A stretch of DNA of 42,492 nt from an uncultured Pseudomonadota bacterium (GCA_902796625.1 CADBPX010000122.1:1-42492); one strand, 5' to 3'; counted from the stretch's first letter, positions 1-8,265 are shown. A program made the numbers and translations. Notes: generated by a model from the sequence alone, not told the origin.

Positions 1-1
1 A

Positions 2-463
2 GATTTCGGAGCCCTTGACGGAAGAGGTAAAAAACATCATCTTTTCTTTAAAAACGGAAGTTATACTCTGATTGATGACAGTTATTCCGGACAGCCAGAA
101 GCGATGAAATTTGCGATTCAATCACTGGATAAAATGCCGACAGACGGCAGAAAAATTGTTATTCTCGGCAAAATGGCCGAACTTGGTAACACCTCAAAGG
201 AGAGACATATTGAAATTGGAAAATTACTCGCCGAAAGCAGTATAGATGTTATTGTCGGTGTATGCCCGGAAATGAAAGATATGTTAAAGCAATTACCTTC
301 TTCCAAAACACAATATTATTTTGAGGATAAATCCCCTATTGCCGAATTTTTGTTAAACGATTTATTGCAAAATAATGATACTGTCTTGATTAAAGGAGCC
401 AGATATTCATCTAAACTTTATCAACTGACCGAAGAATTGATAAAACATGGAGAAAAACAATGA
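2..463 (+). CDS. murF: MurF C-terminal part (5' truncated by window edge)
   Basis: MurF adds D-Ala-D-Ala to UDP-MurNAc-tripeptide in the cytoplasm, the last soluble step of peptidoglycan precursor synthesis. The open frame continues from the first bases of the window, so only about 153 C-terminal residues are visible. The hallmark is LIDDSYSGQPEAM, which matches the Mur ligase ADP-binding signature (D-S-Y-N-A-N-P in most MurF proteins). It is followed by the C-terminal Rossmann-like domain with ILGKMAELG and VLIKGARYS. An internal ATG at 104 is not the start, because the conserved motif lies upstream of it. The stop overlaps the nrdR start (ATGA at 460-463), so the two genes are translationally coupled. 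MurF usually sits in the dcw cluster, so nrdR as its neighbour is unusual. Confidence 0.9.
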   Translation, partial: DFGALDGRGKKHHLFFKNGSYTLIDDSYSGQPEAMKFAIQSLDKMPTDGRKIVILGKMAELGNTSKERHIEIGKLLAESSIDVIVGVCPEMKDMLKQLPSSKTQYYFEDKSPIAEFLLNDLLQNNDTVLIKGARYSSKLYQLTEELIKHGEKQ

Positions 464-924
464 AATGCCCTTTTTGCGGTTGTGAAGAAACACAAGTCAA
501 AGATTCTCGTAATGCCGATGATAATACTTCTGTAAGACGTCGTCGCGAGTGTCCGGAGTGCGGATCACGTTTTACAACGTTCGAGCGTATTCAGTTGAGG
601 GAATTAATTGTAGTGAAAAAAAATGGTGAAAAAACTCCATTTGATCGGGATAAATTAGCTAAATCTATAAGTCTTGCCGTAAGAAAAAGACCTATATCCC
701 CGGAAAGAGTTGAAAAAATTGTCAATTCACTGCAACGCAAGTTTGAAAGCAGCGGTGAAACAGAAATTACTACCGGTCAAATCGGAGAAAACGTTATGGA
801 AGTGTTATCTCATCTTGATAATATCGCCTACATTCGTTTTGCTTCCGTATATAAAGATTTTCGCGATTTACAGGACTTAAATGATTTTATTGCCAGTATT
901 GAAAAATTAACCCATTCAGAATAA
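460..924 (+). CDS. nrdR: Transcriptional repressor NrdR
   Basis: NrdR is the ATP/dATP-sensing repressor of ribonucleotide reductase genes and binds NrdR boxes in their promoters. The 154-residue protein has the normal family length. It begins MKCPFCGCEETQVKDSR, and with ECPECGSRF this gives the four-cysteine zinc ribbon (C3, C6, C31, C34). An ATP-cone domain follows (about residues 46-136, starting near LIVVKKNGEKTPFDRDKL). The ATG overlaps the murF stop by four bases. nusB starts 16 bases downstream, so this is one transcript. In many alphaproteobacteria riboflavin genes lie between nrdR and nusB; here they are absent. I saw no NrdR box in this window. Confidence 0.96.
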   Translation: MKCPFCGCEETQVKDSRNADDNTSVRRRRECPECGSRFTTFERIQLRELIVVKKNGEKTPFDRDKLAKSISLAVRKRPISPERVEKIVNSLQRKFESSGETEITTGQIGENVMEVLSHLDNIAYIRFASVYKDFRDLQDLNDFIASIEKLTHSE

Positions 925-940
925 TAAAAAAAGGAATATA

Positions 941-1429
941 ATGACGAAATTTATATCTAAAAAAATTAAAATGAAATCAAGTGCACGTTTAGCCGCGGTA
1001 CAGGCAAACTATATGATTGCGTTTGGTCAAGCTCCCGTTGAAGTGGTGATTGATGATTTTGTTCAAGGGCGCATAGGACGGTTTGCAATTGATAACAAAG
1101 AAAATGAAGATAATGAAAAATTGGTGGAACTCGGACCGATTGATACCGAATATTTTGCAAAATTGGTAAAAGGAAGTCAGACTCAAAAGGAGGATCTGGA
1201 AAAATCACTTAACCTATTCCTTCACGGACAATGGTCCTATGATCATATGAATGGAATAATGCAGTCCCTGCTTTTAACCGCAATATATGAACTCATATCA
1301 TCAACCGATGTAGATACCAAAGTATTAATACAGGAATATGTTGACTTGGCCTATGCTTTCTTTAGCAAAAATGAACCGAAAATGGTTAACGCCCTGCTAG
1401 ATCAAATTGCTCATTCCGTCAGAGGTTAA
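941..1429 (+). CDS. nusB: Transcription antitermination factor NusB
   Basis: NusB is a small all-helical RNA-binding protein. With NusE (S10) it binds boxA in rRNA leaders and supports processive antitermination. The 162-residue product has the N-terminal SARLAAVQANYMIAFGQ helix, a charged middle and the C-terminal helices (SLLLTAIYELISSTDVDTKV, VDLAYAFF, ALLDQIAHSVRG) typical of the family. The start at 941 has AAAGGAAT five to six bases upstream. A later ATG at 971, closer to the conserved region, is less well placed. Between the conserved ends, roughly residues 40-75 form an acidic stretch that looks lineage-specific. The def gene follows after two bases. Confidence 0.93.
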   Translation: MTKFISKKIKMKSSARLAAVQANYMIAFGQAPVEVVIDDFVQGRIGRFAIDNKENEDNEKLVELGPIDTEYFAKLVKGSQTQKEDLEKSLNLFLHGQWSYDHMNGIMQSLLLTAIYELISSTDVDTKVLIQEYVDLAYAFFSKNEPKMVNALLDQIAHSVRG

Positions 1430-1431
1430 AA

Positions 1432-1968
1432 ATGTCTGTTCTAAAATTATATGAATATCCGTCACCGATATTAAGGGAAAAGTGCCAAAAAGTTTCCGTC
1501 TTTGATGACAAATTGCGGATTTTATTGGATAATATGTTGGAAACAATGTATGTCGATAAGGGATGCGGACTGGCTGCCCCGCAGGTTGGCATTGCCAAAC
1601 GTATCATTGTGGTTGATCCAAACCCGAGTGATGATGATTTGTCCGCCCGACAACCGATGCATCTTATAAATCCAGAAATTATCTGGCACTCTGAAGAAAC
1701 CGTTTTATTTAAAGAAGGATGTTTATCTTTGCCAGAACAACGGGCGGATGTTGAAAGATATGAAAGAGTTCGCGTACATTACATAGATTATGACGGCAAT
1801 GAACAGGAAATTTTGGCTGATGACATACTGGCTATTATTTTACAACACGAGATAGATCATCTGGATGGAATTCTCTATATAGATCACTTAAGCCAACTTA
1901 AAAGATCACGTCTATTGAAAAAGCTAGAAAAATACTATAATGAAGAAAAGCATAAGAAAGTTGAGTAA
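1432..1968 (+). CDS. def: Peptide deformylase
   Basis: Removes the N-terminal formyl group from nascent proteins at the ribosome exit. All three metallo-peptidase motifs are visible: GCGLAAPQVG (motif I, with Cys where most enzymes have Ile or Val), EGCLSLP (motif II, metal-ligand Cys) and QHEIDHLDG (motif III, HExxH). The 178-residue length is normal. The C-terminal lysine-rich tail (KKLEKYYNEEKHKKVE) is common in proteobacterial Def. The gene starts two bases after the nusB stop, so it is coupled to that operon. The usual partner, fmt (methionyl-tRNA formyltransferase), is not next to it. A weak inverted repeat (AAACTTT/AAAGTTT, 1967-1984) lies at the stop but has no T-tract, so I do not call it a terminator. 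Confidence 0.97.
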   Translation: MSVLKLYEYPSPILREKCQKVSVFDDKLRILLDNMLETMYVDKGCGLAAPQVGIAKRIIVVDPNPSDDDLSARQPMHLINPEIIWHSEETVLFKEGCLSLPEQRADVERYERVRVHYIDYDGNEQEILADDILAIILQHEIDHLDGILYIDHLSQLKRSRLLKKLEKYYNEEKHKKVE

Positions 1969-2049
1969 ACTTTACTAAAAGTTTGAGTAATTCATTATAA
2001 AAACTGATAAATTTGTTTCTAGCCAACCATATTAAACTGATTTTTAATA

Positions 2050-2078
2050 TTGACTTCAATGGATTTTTTATTTAAAAT
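2050..2078 (+). promoter_or_regulatory. Sigma70-type promoter for the histidine phosphatase gene
   Basis: TTGACT (2050-2055) and TAAAAT (2073-2078) are separated by 17 bases, close to the vegetative consensus. The predicted transcript starts near 2085, about 50 bases before the gene. This is the best promoter-like match in the 161-base gap after def. Confidence 0.6.
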
Positions 2079-2135
2079 GCCCACGAATATATATAATTAT
2101 ATTAATGAATTTAACTAAGTAATATATTATTGCGT

Positions 2136-2732
2136 ATGGAAAAAATTTTTTATGTATTTCGTCATGGCGAAACGGAGCTAAATGTAAAAAACATCTGGCA
2201 AGGCACAGGTGCTAATCCTGATTTGAATGCTCGCGGATGTGAACAGGCAGTAGAACTTAGCCAGAAGCTCAAGTGTTGTGGTGTTGAAAAAATCTATTCT
2301 TCACCTTTTTTGCGTGCTGAACATACCGCAAGGATTGCCAATCAACACCTCTGTGTTCCGCTTGAATTGAACGATGCTTTTCATGAGTGCTGTTTTGGCG
2401 AAGCTGAAGGACATACTATGGATGAGATCGGCACAAAATGGCCGCAATTGATGCATGATGTTCTTTATCCAACCCCGACGACTTGGGATAGCAAATATCC
2501 TGGAAATGACAGCGAGAGTAAACATCAAGTGTTTAATCGGGTGAGCGCTGCTTTATTAGAAATCGCCCGCACCTCGCCTTATCAAAAAATAGGCATCTCG
2601 ACTCATGGCGGTGTTATGTCATCTTTATTAGCCGGATTAGAATCATACGGTCTGGGGCTACCGAATTGTTGTGTGGCACAAATCAATTATGATTCTCAAA
2701 CTGATAAACTTACCTTTATAAAGATGATTTGA
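2136..2732 (+). CDS. Histidine phosphatase family protein (phosphoglycerate mutase-like)
   Basis: Member of the cytoplasmic histidine phosphatase (phosphoglycerate mutase-like) superfamily, which forms a phosphohistidine intermediate. The N-terminal FRHGETELN contains the nucleophile in the R-H-G motif, and STHGGVMSS near residue 160 supplies the second catalytic His. The acidic proton donor probably lies in FHECCFGEAEGH. About 198 residues is the size of small GpmB/CobC-like enzymes. The ATG at 2136 is preferred over the TTG at 2130 because the family begins right at this beta strand, although no clear Shine-Dalgarno sequence is seen. The substrate cannot be read from the sequence; sugar phosphates, alpha-ribazole phosphate or nucleotides are all possible. 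It is transcribed alone, from its own promoter to a strong terminator. Confidence 0.88.
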   Translation: MEKIFYVFRHGETELNVKNIWQGTGANPDLNARGCEQAVELSQKLKCCGVEKIYSSPFLRAEHTARIANQHLCVPLELNDAFHECCFGEAEGHTMDEIGTKWPQLMHDVLYPTPTTWDSKYPGNDSESKHQVFNRVSAALLEIARTSPYQKIGISTHGGVMSSLLAGLESYGLGLPNCCVAQINYDSQTDKLTFIKMI

Positions 2733-2744
2733 ATCTGATTTGCT

Positions 2745-2782
2745 ATATAAAAGAAACGGGAATAATCCCGTTTCTTTTATAT
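2745..2782 (+). terminator. Rho-independent terminator after the phosphatase gene
   Basis: A perfect inverted repeat with 16-base arms (ATATAAAAGAAACGGG, 2745-2760, and its complement at 2767-2782) encloses a six-base AATAAT loop. The A-rich and T-rich flanks mean it could act in both directions. It sits 12 bases after the phosphatase stop. Confidence 0.85.
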
Positions 2783-2785
2783 CAA

Positions 2786-2803
2786 TGGAGCTAAGGAAGA
2801 TCG
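2786..2803 (-). repeat. Degenerate copy of the tRNA-Ala 3' end
   Basis: TGGAGCTAAGGAAGATCG matches the 3' end of the tRNA-Ala gene (3051-3068) at 17 of 18 positions, in the same orientation. The similarity continues outwards through CTTTTATAT into the adjacent hairpin, so the tRNA 3' end and its terminator appear twice about 265 bases apart. After 2803 the similarity to the tRNA stops. It may be a remnant of a duplication or of a site-specific integration at the tRNA. Confidence 0.6.
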
Positions 2804-2807
2804 TCTT

Positions 2808-2851
2808 GCTTAAATTTACTTTCTTTATTTATTTTAGCAGAAAATTTAAGC
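2808..2851. repeat. Inverted repeat with 10-bp arms in the tRNA-flanking region
   Basis: GCTTAAATTT (2808-2817) is complementary to AAATTTAAGC (2842-2851), with a 24-base loop between. It lies inside the 315-base gap (2733-3047) between the phosphatase gene and tRNA-Ala. No credible coding sequence lies in that gap. The remainder holds GC-richer sequence of unknown nature (about 2852-2925). Confidence 0.5.
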
Positions 2852-2926
2852 TTCGGTCACTCGTTCCCATCGTCTCGTTACGGGGCGCTTTCGCTTCCTT
2901 ACTCGCCGGGAAACTTCGCCCGTCAA

Positions 2927-2958
2927 AACAAAAACAACATTTAGAGGTTGTTTTTGTT
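2927..2958. repeat. Hairpin with 12-bp arms (terminator-like)
   Basis: AACAAAAACAAC (2927-2938) is perfectly complementary to GTTGTTTTTGTT (2947-2958), with an eight-base loop. It resembles a weak bidirectional terminator, but no gene reads directly into it. It is the second of three hairpins between the phosphatase gene and the tRNA, the third being the tRNA terminator. Confidence 0.5.
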
Positions 2959-3011
2959 CCTCCGGCTCCAGACCTACGGTCAGTCGTTCGATCCTTATCT
3001 TCACTTAAAAC

Positions 3012-3042
3012 AAAAAAGACGGAAATTAATCCCGCCTTCTTT
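3012..3042 (-). terminator. Terminator of the tRNA-Ala gene
   Basis: Read on the minus strand, AAGGCGG pairs with CCGTCTT (one mismatch) around a nine-base loop and is followed by a run of T. It lies just beyond the CCA end of the tRNA. It resembles the hairpin at 2745-2782 in loop and flank sequence. Confidence 0.65.
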
Positions 3043-3047
3043 TATAT

Positions 3048-3123
<76 letters not shown>

Positions 3124-3136
3124 AACGACGAATATT

Positions 3137-3165
3137 TATTTAGCACAATGTTTCTTAAATGTAAA
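3137..3165 (-). promoter_or_regulatory. Promoter of tRNA-Ala
   Basis: On the minus strand TTTACA (3160-3165) and TAAATA (3137-3142) are 17 bases apart. The transcript would start about seven bases before the mature tRNA. It lies in the 58-base gap after rbfA, so the tRNA can be made independently of the rimP-rbfA operon. Confidence 0.5.
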
Positions 3166-3181
3166 GCTATTTTTTCTATAT

Positions 3182-3580
3182 TCAATCGATTTTATTATCA
3201 TCAGGCGATTTAGCCAAATCAGCCTTAACTTTAGGATCTTGCATCAAGCGATTAATCCGTTCAACTTCATCATATGTATCATCAACACGAAAATTTATTT
3301 CCGGCGTAAATCGTAATTTAAGACGCGAAGCTACAAGTTTTTTAAACAACCATTTATCAGCTGTCATTTGCTCAAGCACAACGCCAATATTTTTACCGTT
3401 TAAGGTGGTTAAATAAACAGTTGCGTATTTTAAGTCCGGAGACATTATCACATTAGTAATCGTAATAAATGCCTCAGCTATTTCCGGACTTCTCACTTCA
3501 CCGCGTTCCAAAGCCTCAGCAATAACTTTGCGTATTTCTTGCCCTACTCTTTGCTGTCTTTGTGATAATTTCTGTGCCAT
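3182..3580 (-). CDS. rbfA: Ribosome-binding factor A
   Basis: RbfA is a small KH-fold protein that binds the 30S subunit and helps the 5' end of 16S rRNA mature; it is needed for cold adaptation. The product of about 132 residues shows the family pattern: SQRQQRVGQEIRKVIAEAL at the N-terminus, then VIMSPDLKYATVYLT and the PEINFRVDDTYDE segment near the C-terminus. The frame is open further upstream, but the ATG at 3580 is chosen because AGGAGAG lies eight bases before it and the conserved region begins there. It is the last gene of the operon, ten bases after infB. truB, rpsO and pnp, which often follow, are replaced here by a tRNA gene. Confidence 0.95.
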   Translation of the reverse strand: MAQKLSQRQQRVGQEIRKVIAEALERGEVRSPEIAEAFITITNVIMSPDLKYATVYLTTLNGKNIGVVLEQMTADKWLFKKLVASRLKLRFTPEINFRVDDTYDEVERINRLMQDPKVKADLAKSPDDNKID

Positions 3581-3590
3581 TATAACTCTC

Positions 3591-6113
3591 CTACAAAGTT
3601 TTAGCGATTTCTTCAACCTCATAACATTCAATATTATCATTAACTTGAATATCATTATAGTTTTCGAAACTCATGCCGCATTCATATCCCTCTTTAACTT
3701 CTTTTACATCATCTTTATAACGTTTAAGTTGTCCGAGATTACCATCATGAATAACAACATTATCGCGCAGCAAACGAATTTTAGCTCCACGTTTAACCAA
3801 ACCTTCCATAACCATACAACCGGCAACTTTGCCAACTCCGGTAATATTGAATACATTGCGAATTTGAGCATATCCTAAGATTTTTTCTCTCAATTCCGGA
3901 GTCAACATACCTTCAAGAGCCTTCTTAACATCATCAACAACATCATAAATAATTGAATAATAGCGAATATCAATACCATCGCGATGCGCCATATCGCGAG
4001 CCTGTGCATTAGCGCGAACATTAAAGCCGATTACAAACGCATCAGAAGCTTTGGCCAAAGTTACATCGGATTCAGAAATTCCGCCGACAGCTGAATGTAA
4101 AATTTGCACGTTAACTTCATCATTGGAAAGTTTATTTAAAGACCCCTCTAATGCTTCAATAGAACCTTGAACATCTGCTTTAATAACAACTGCTAAATGT
4201 TTGGATTCGCCAGATTTTATCTTATCCATCATTTGTTCCATTGCCGATTTAGCACTCTTTACCAATTTGGCGTCGCGTTCTTTACGAATACGGTATCCGG
4301 TAACTTCACGAGCCTGTGATTCATCTTTAGCAACAACAAAATTGTCGCCAGCCATCGGAGTTCCTTGCAAGCCAATAACTTCGACCGGAGTTGCCGGACC
4401 AGCCTCGGATACTTTTTTACCATGCTCGTTAAACATAGCGCGAACCCTACCCCATTCTTTACCAGCTATCAAAATATCACCAATGCGCAACGTGCCTTTC
4501 TGAACCAACACCGTTGCCACGGATCCGCGACCTTTTTCCATTTTGGCTTCGACTACTGTACCTTCTGCACCACGATGTGGATTTGCTTTCAAATCAAGCA
4601 TTTCTGCTTGCAATAGTATTGCATCAACCAATTTATCAATATTAATGCGTTTTTTGGCAGATATTTCGGCACACAGGCATTCACCGCCCATTTCTTCAAC
4701 ACCTATACCATACTGCAGAAGCTCTGTTTTTATGTGCATCGGATCTGCACCAGGTAAATCTATTTTATTGATAGCTACAACAATCGGAACTTCAGCCGCT
4801 TGTGCATGGCGAATAGCCTCAATTGTTTGTGGCATAACCCCATCATTTGCCGCCACAACCAATACAACAATATCCGTAACCTTAGCTCCGCGTGCACGCA
4901 TCTCGGAAAAAGCCTCATGCCCCGGAGTATCAATAAAGGTTATTTTTTGACCGTTGGAGACGGTAATTTGGTACGCACCAATATGTTGCGTAATACCACC
5001 GGCTTCGCGGGCAACTACATTAGTTTCGCGCAAAGCATCTAACAAAGATGTTTTACCGTGATCAACGTGTCCCATAACAGTAACGATAGGTGCTCGCGGC
5101 TCCAAGTCTGTTTCATTATCTTCCGGACCGCTGAGACCCTCTTCAACATCACTATCGGCAACACGTTTATACTTATGCCCCATATCTTCAACAATAATCT
5201 GAGCAGTATCAGCATCAATAGCTTGGTTTATCGTAGCCATAACGCCCATTGACATCAATCTTTTTATAACATCTGCACTTTTTTCAGCCATACGGTTAGC
5301 CAATTCTTGAACGGTAATGGTCTCAGGAATAATAACTTCCTTTATAACCTTTTCTTGCGGCTGAGTAACAGTTTGCTGAACTTTAGGTTGTTTTTTCTTC
5401 AAACGTCTGTGTGGAGCATAACCATAATCATCATCGTCATCATCGCCGTTTATCATATAGCTGTTAACGTTGATTTTATTATTACGACGTTGCGGTTCAA
5501 AGCTACGCTTTTGTATCTTTTTACGTTCCTGTTCAAATGTTTCCTCTTTAGTCAGAGATCTCTTCTCGGTAGCGGAAGAAAACTTTTTCCCCTTTGACGA
5601 ATACTCATCAGAATCATCGTCGTCTTCATCAGAATATTCTTTGTTTTTCTTGTTCTTATGTTGCTCCTGATTGGAAACTTCCGATACCGGAAAATCATTT
5701 TTATTTTCCGGTTTTTTAACCTTCTTAGTTTCTTTATTATCAATAACGGCTTTATCTTCTTCTTTCATCTTATTTAAAGAAGTACTGTCTTCTTCTGCTG
5801 CTTGTTTTTCAGCTAAAGCTTTTTCACGCTCTTTCAGCTGTTTTTGTCTCTGAGCTTCCTTAGCTTCTTCTTCTTTTTTCTTCTGGGCATCATGTTGCTT
5901 AGCTTCAGCTATAAGCTTGAGCTTTTGCGCTGTTTCTTCATCGATTTCCACTTTTTTTACAGTATCTTTAACAGAAGGTGTAATAACACGTTTTTTACGT
6001 ACTTCAACCTGTACGACCTTCTTGCCATCACCTGCCGACGACTTACCAGTCTTCTTTAAAGTGAGAGTTTTTCCCGATAATGTTAACTTTCCTTTTGTAC
6101 TATCTTCTGTCAT
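3591..6113 (-). CDS. infB: Translation initiation factor IF-2
   Basis: GTPase that brings fMet-tRNA to the 30S subunit and promotes subunit joining. The 840-residue protein starts with a short LTLSGKTLTLKKTG element. A long charged, low-complexity region follows (about residues 60-260), rich in Lys and Glu with an Asp run (GDDDDDDYG). The IF2_N segment (TVQELANRMAEKSADVIKRL) comes next. The G domain has GHVDHGKT near residue 346, DTPGHEAFSEMRARGAK, NKIDLPGAD and SAKK. Domains II-IV end with the C-terminal fMet-tRNA-binding part (ENYNDIQVNDNIECYE). A GGAG lies before the ATG. It follows the ylxR-like gene by 13 bases in the nusA operon. Alternative internal starts, as known for IF-2 in E. coli, cannot be excluded. 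Confidence 0.98.
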   Translation of the reverse strand: MTEDSTKGKLTLSGKTLTLKKTGKSSAGDGKKVVQVEVRKKRVITPSVKDTVKKVEIDEETAQKLKLIAEAKQHDAQKKKEEEAKEAQRQKQLKEREKALAEKQAAEEDSTSLNKMKEEDKAVIDNKETKKVKKPENKNDFPVSEVSNQEQHKNKKNKEYSDEDDDDSDEYSSKGKKFSSATEKRSLTKEETFEQERKKIQKRSFEPQRRNNKINVNSYMINGDDDDDDYGYAPHRRLKKKQPKVQQTVTQPQEKVIKEVIIPETITVQELANRMAEKSADVIKRLMSMGVMATINQAIDADTAQIIVEDMGHKYKRVADSDVEEGLSGPEDNETDLEPRAPIVTVMGHVDHGKTSLLDALRETNVVAREAGGITQHIGAYQITVSNGQKITFIDTPGHEAFSEMRARGAKVTDIVVLVVAANDGVMPQTIEAIRHAQAAEVPIVVAINKIDLPGADPMHIKTELLQYGIGVEEMGGECLCAEISAKKRINIDKLVDAILLQAEMLDLKANPHRGAEGTVVEAKMEKGRGSVATVLVQKGTLRIGDILIAGKEWGRVRAMFNEHGKKVSEAGPATPVEVIGLQGTPMAGDNFVVAKDESQAREVTGYRIRKERDAKLVKSAKSAMEQMMDKIKSGESKHLAVVIKADVQGSIEALEGSLNKLSNDEVNVQILHSAVGGISESDVTLAKASDAFVIGFNVRANAQARDMAHRDGIDIRYYSIIYDVVDDVKKALEGMLTPELREKILGYAQIRNVFNITGVGKVAGCMVMEGLVKRGAKIRLLRDNVVIHDGNLGQLKRYKDDVKEVKEGYECGMSFENYNDIQVNDNIECYEVEEIAKTL

Positions 6114-6126
6114 ATATAATACTCCG

Positions 6127-6717
6127 TTACGCTTTCAAATACGTTGCATACTTATTTAACGCCTTATAGACCATTTTTTCGGTATTGCCCTTGACAATAG
6201 CCAGATAAACCGTGTTATCCCTATTTAAAACTGCGCTCATAACCTCTGTTGTAAACAGCTCTACTTTTTGCAAATCACCAGCTATCTTCTCGAGCTTACT
6301 TTTACCGTCTACACCGGCATCAAGTGCCGTTATAATAAAAGCTACACGTTTTTTCAAAACTGCTTCTTTTATTTTTTCAAATCCCAAAATTAATGTGCCG
6401 CTTTTGCGCGCTAAATTTAATGAATTGAGGGCTTTTTTCTCTAAAATTTTTTCAATCATCTCCGGCAAATCATCTGGGATTAATACTTTAGTGTGTAAAA
6501 CTTTATTAAGAGGATTTTTTGAACTTTCTTTATTCTTGTTGACCAAATCTTCCAATAATTGTTTAGAGTTAGAAAAATAGAAACCGCGTCCCGATAATTT
6601 TTTATCAAAATCCGGAAGCAATGTGCCGTCTTTTAGCAAGACAAACCTTAAAAGATCTTCCTTATTTTGAACAGATCCGGTCAAGATGCATTTTCTATTT
6701 TCTAACTCTTGAGACAT
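6127..6717 (-). CDS. ylxR: YlxR/DUF448 domain fused to an L7Ae-like RNA-binding domain
   Basis: The N-terminal half (about residues 5-90) is a YlxR/DUF448 domain, with NRKCILTG, LLRFVLLKDG, LLPDFDKKLSGRGFYF and later helices. The C-terminal half (about residues 95-190) resembles the L7Ae/L30e RNA-binding fold (KKALNSLNLARKSGTLILGF, VAFIITALDAG). The fused form of about 196 residues is typical of alphaproteobacteria, whereas Bacillus carries two small genes (ylxR and ylxQ). The exact role is unknown; the position between nusA and infB and the two RNA-binding-type folds point to transcription or ribosome biogenesis. It starts three bases after the nusA stop, with AAGG inside the end of nusA, so it is co-translated. 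Confidence 0.88.
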   Translation of the reverse strand: MSQELENRKCILTGSVQNKEDLLRFVLLKDGTLLPDFDKKLSGRGFYFSNSKQLLEDLVNKNKESSKNPLNKVLHTKVLIPDDLPEMIEKILEKKALNSLNLARKSGTLILGFEKIKEAVLKKRVAFIITALDAGVDGKSKLEKIAGDLQKVELFTTEVMSAVLNRDNTVYLAIVKGNTEKMVYKALNKYATYLKA

Positions 6718-6720
6718 ATA

Positions 6721-8247
6721 TTACTTAGCCTTTTTGTCATCAAACCAATGTTCACGAGCTAACATGATTATTTCATTTGCCTCAGTTAATGTCAGAACAT
6801 TTTCACCAACAATTTCAATCAGTTCATCTGCAGCCAAGTCAGCCAAATCATCAATATTTTTGATACCGTTTTCAGCTAAAGTTAAGATCATATCCTGATC
6901 TAATCCGCTTACGTGCTTCAAACTTTCATCAATTTTCAGCTTTTTACTCTTAGTTGCAAATTCCTTATTCCGCTTTTCGATAAATTCATTGGCGCGGTTC
7001 TGTAATTCCGTAGCCACATCTTCATCAAAACCTTCGATTTCGGCCAACTCTTTTAAGTCGACCATAGCTATTTCATCAATAGTTGAAAAACCTTCTGCAA
7101 CAAGCAAATGAGCAATCATATCATCAACATCTAATGCTTCCATAAATCGCTGAGTTCTAACTTTATTTTCGTTAGAGCGGCGTTCTTGTTCCTGTTCTTC
7201 AGTTAATACATCAATATCAGCACCGATCAGCTGTGAAGCCAGTTTAACATTTTGTCCACGACGACCGATTGCATAAGATAACTGGTCTTCGGCAACAACA
7301 ACTTCTATGCGATTATTTTCCTCATCTAAGACAACTTTTGTCACTTCTGCCGGAGCAAGAGCGCTTACAATATATTCTGCACGATCATCAGAATATGGTA
7401 CAATATCAATCTTTTCTCCCTGCAACTCCGTAACAATAGCCTGTACACGAATACCTCGCAATCCAACACAAGCTCCAACCGGATCAACTGTTTTATCATT
7501 AGCTTTAACGGCGATTTTAGCTTTAGATCCAGGATCACGTGCCACGCCCATTATTTGTACTACGCCATCATAAATTTCCGGAACTTCCTGAGTAAATAAC
7601 TTTGCCATAAACTCCGGACAGGTTCTTGATAAGAAAATTTGCGGTCCTTTAACCTCGCGACGAACGTCTAATACATAAGCGCGAACTCTGTCACCATTTT
7701 TGTATTTTTCCCTTGGTATTATCTCATTATGACGCAATACGGCTTCAGCTTTTCCGATATCAACAATCACATTGCCAAACTCTAAACGTTTAACTGTTCC
7801 GTTGATAATGGTACCGATTTTTTCGCGATATTCTTCAAACTGCTTATTACGTTCAGCTTCACGCACTTTTTGCATAATAACCTGCTTTGCCGTTTGAGCC
7901 GCAATACGTCCGAAATCAATCGGTGGAAGGGCATCAATAATAAAATCACCTACTTTGAGTTTTTTATCATATTTTTTAGCCAAACTTACCGGAATTTGTG
8001 CTGCTTCATTCTCAATTACAGTATCATCTGCAACAACCTCGCGATATCTTGCCAAAGAAATAGCTCCGGTTTTACGATCTATATGCACACGAATATCGTG
8101 TTCAAAACCGTATTTAGTTCGTCCGGCTTTTTGTATTGCTATTTCCATAGCTGTAAATACATCTTCTCTATCAATATTCTTTTCGCGCGCAACTGTGTCA
8201 GCTACGGCAACAATTTCAGGTCTTGGCATATTTTCAAAGTTTTCCAT
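6721..8247 (-). CDS. nusA: Transcription termination/antitermination factor NusA
   Basis: NusA binds RNA polymerase and nascent RNA and modulates pausing, termination and rRNA antitermination. The order is: an N-terminal polymerase-binding domain (about residues 1-130), an S1 domain (GTIINGTVKRLEFGNVIVDIGKA in part, near 148-200), KH1 and KH2 (GVARDPGSKAKIAVKAND, GACVGLRGIRVQAI, YAIGRRGQNVKLAS), and two C-terminal helix-hairpin-helix acidic repeats (DDMIAHLLVAEGF, DQDMILTLAENGI). At 508 residues it is full length, including the repeats found in proteobacteria. The ATG at 8247 has GAAGGGGAC upstream. It is 18 bases after rimP. Confidence 0.98.
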   Translation of the reverse strand: MENFENMPRPEIVAVADTVAREKNIDREDVFTAMEIAIQKAGRTKYGFEHDIRVHIDRKTGAISLARYREVVADDTVIENEAAQIPVSLAKKYDKKLKVGDFIIDALPPIDFGRIAAQTAKQVIMQKVREAERNKQFEEYREKIGTIINGTVKRLEFGNVIVDIGKAEAVLRHNEIIPREKYKNGDRVRAYVLDVRREVKGPQIFLSRTCPEFMAKLFTQEVPEIYDGVVQIMGVARDPGSKAKIAVKANDKTVDPVGACVGLRGIRVQAIVTELQGEKIDIVPYSDDRAEYIVSALAPAEVTKVVLDEENNRIEVVVAEDQLSYAIGRRGQNVKLASQLIGADIDVLTEEQEQERRSNENKVRTQRFMEALDVDDMIAHLLVAEGFSTIDEIAMVDLKELAEIEGFDEDVATELQNRANEFIEKRNKEFATKSKKLKIDESLKHVSGLDQDMILTLAENGIKNIDDLADLAADELIEIVGENVLTLTEANEIIMLAREHWFDDKKAK

Positions 8248-8265
8248 TTTGTCCCCTTCAATAAA

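Noticed and set aside
1967..1984. Inverted repeat at the def stop as a terminator
   Set aside because: Seven A/T-rich pairs with no following T-run; too weak.
3581..3655. N-terminal extension of RbfA to an upstream ATG
   Set aside because: It overlaps the infB end, has no family similarity, and a strong AGGAGAG site serves the ATG at 3580.
4201..6159. Several plus-strand frames opposite infB
   Set aside because: They have no ribosome sites or recognisable domains; the minus strand encodes complete IF-2.
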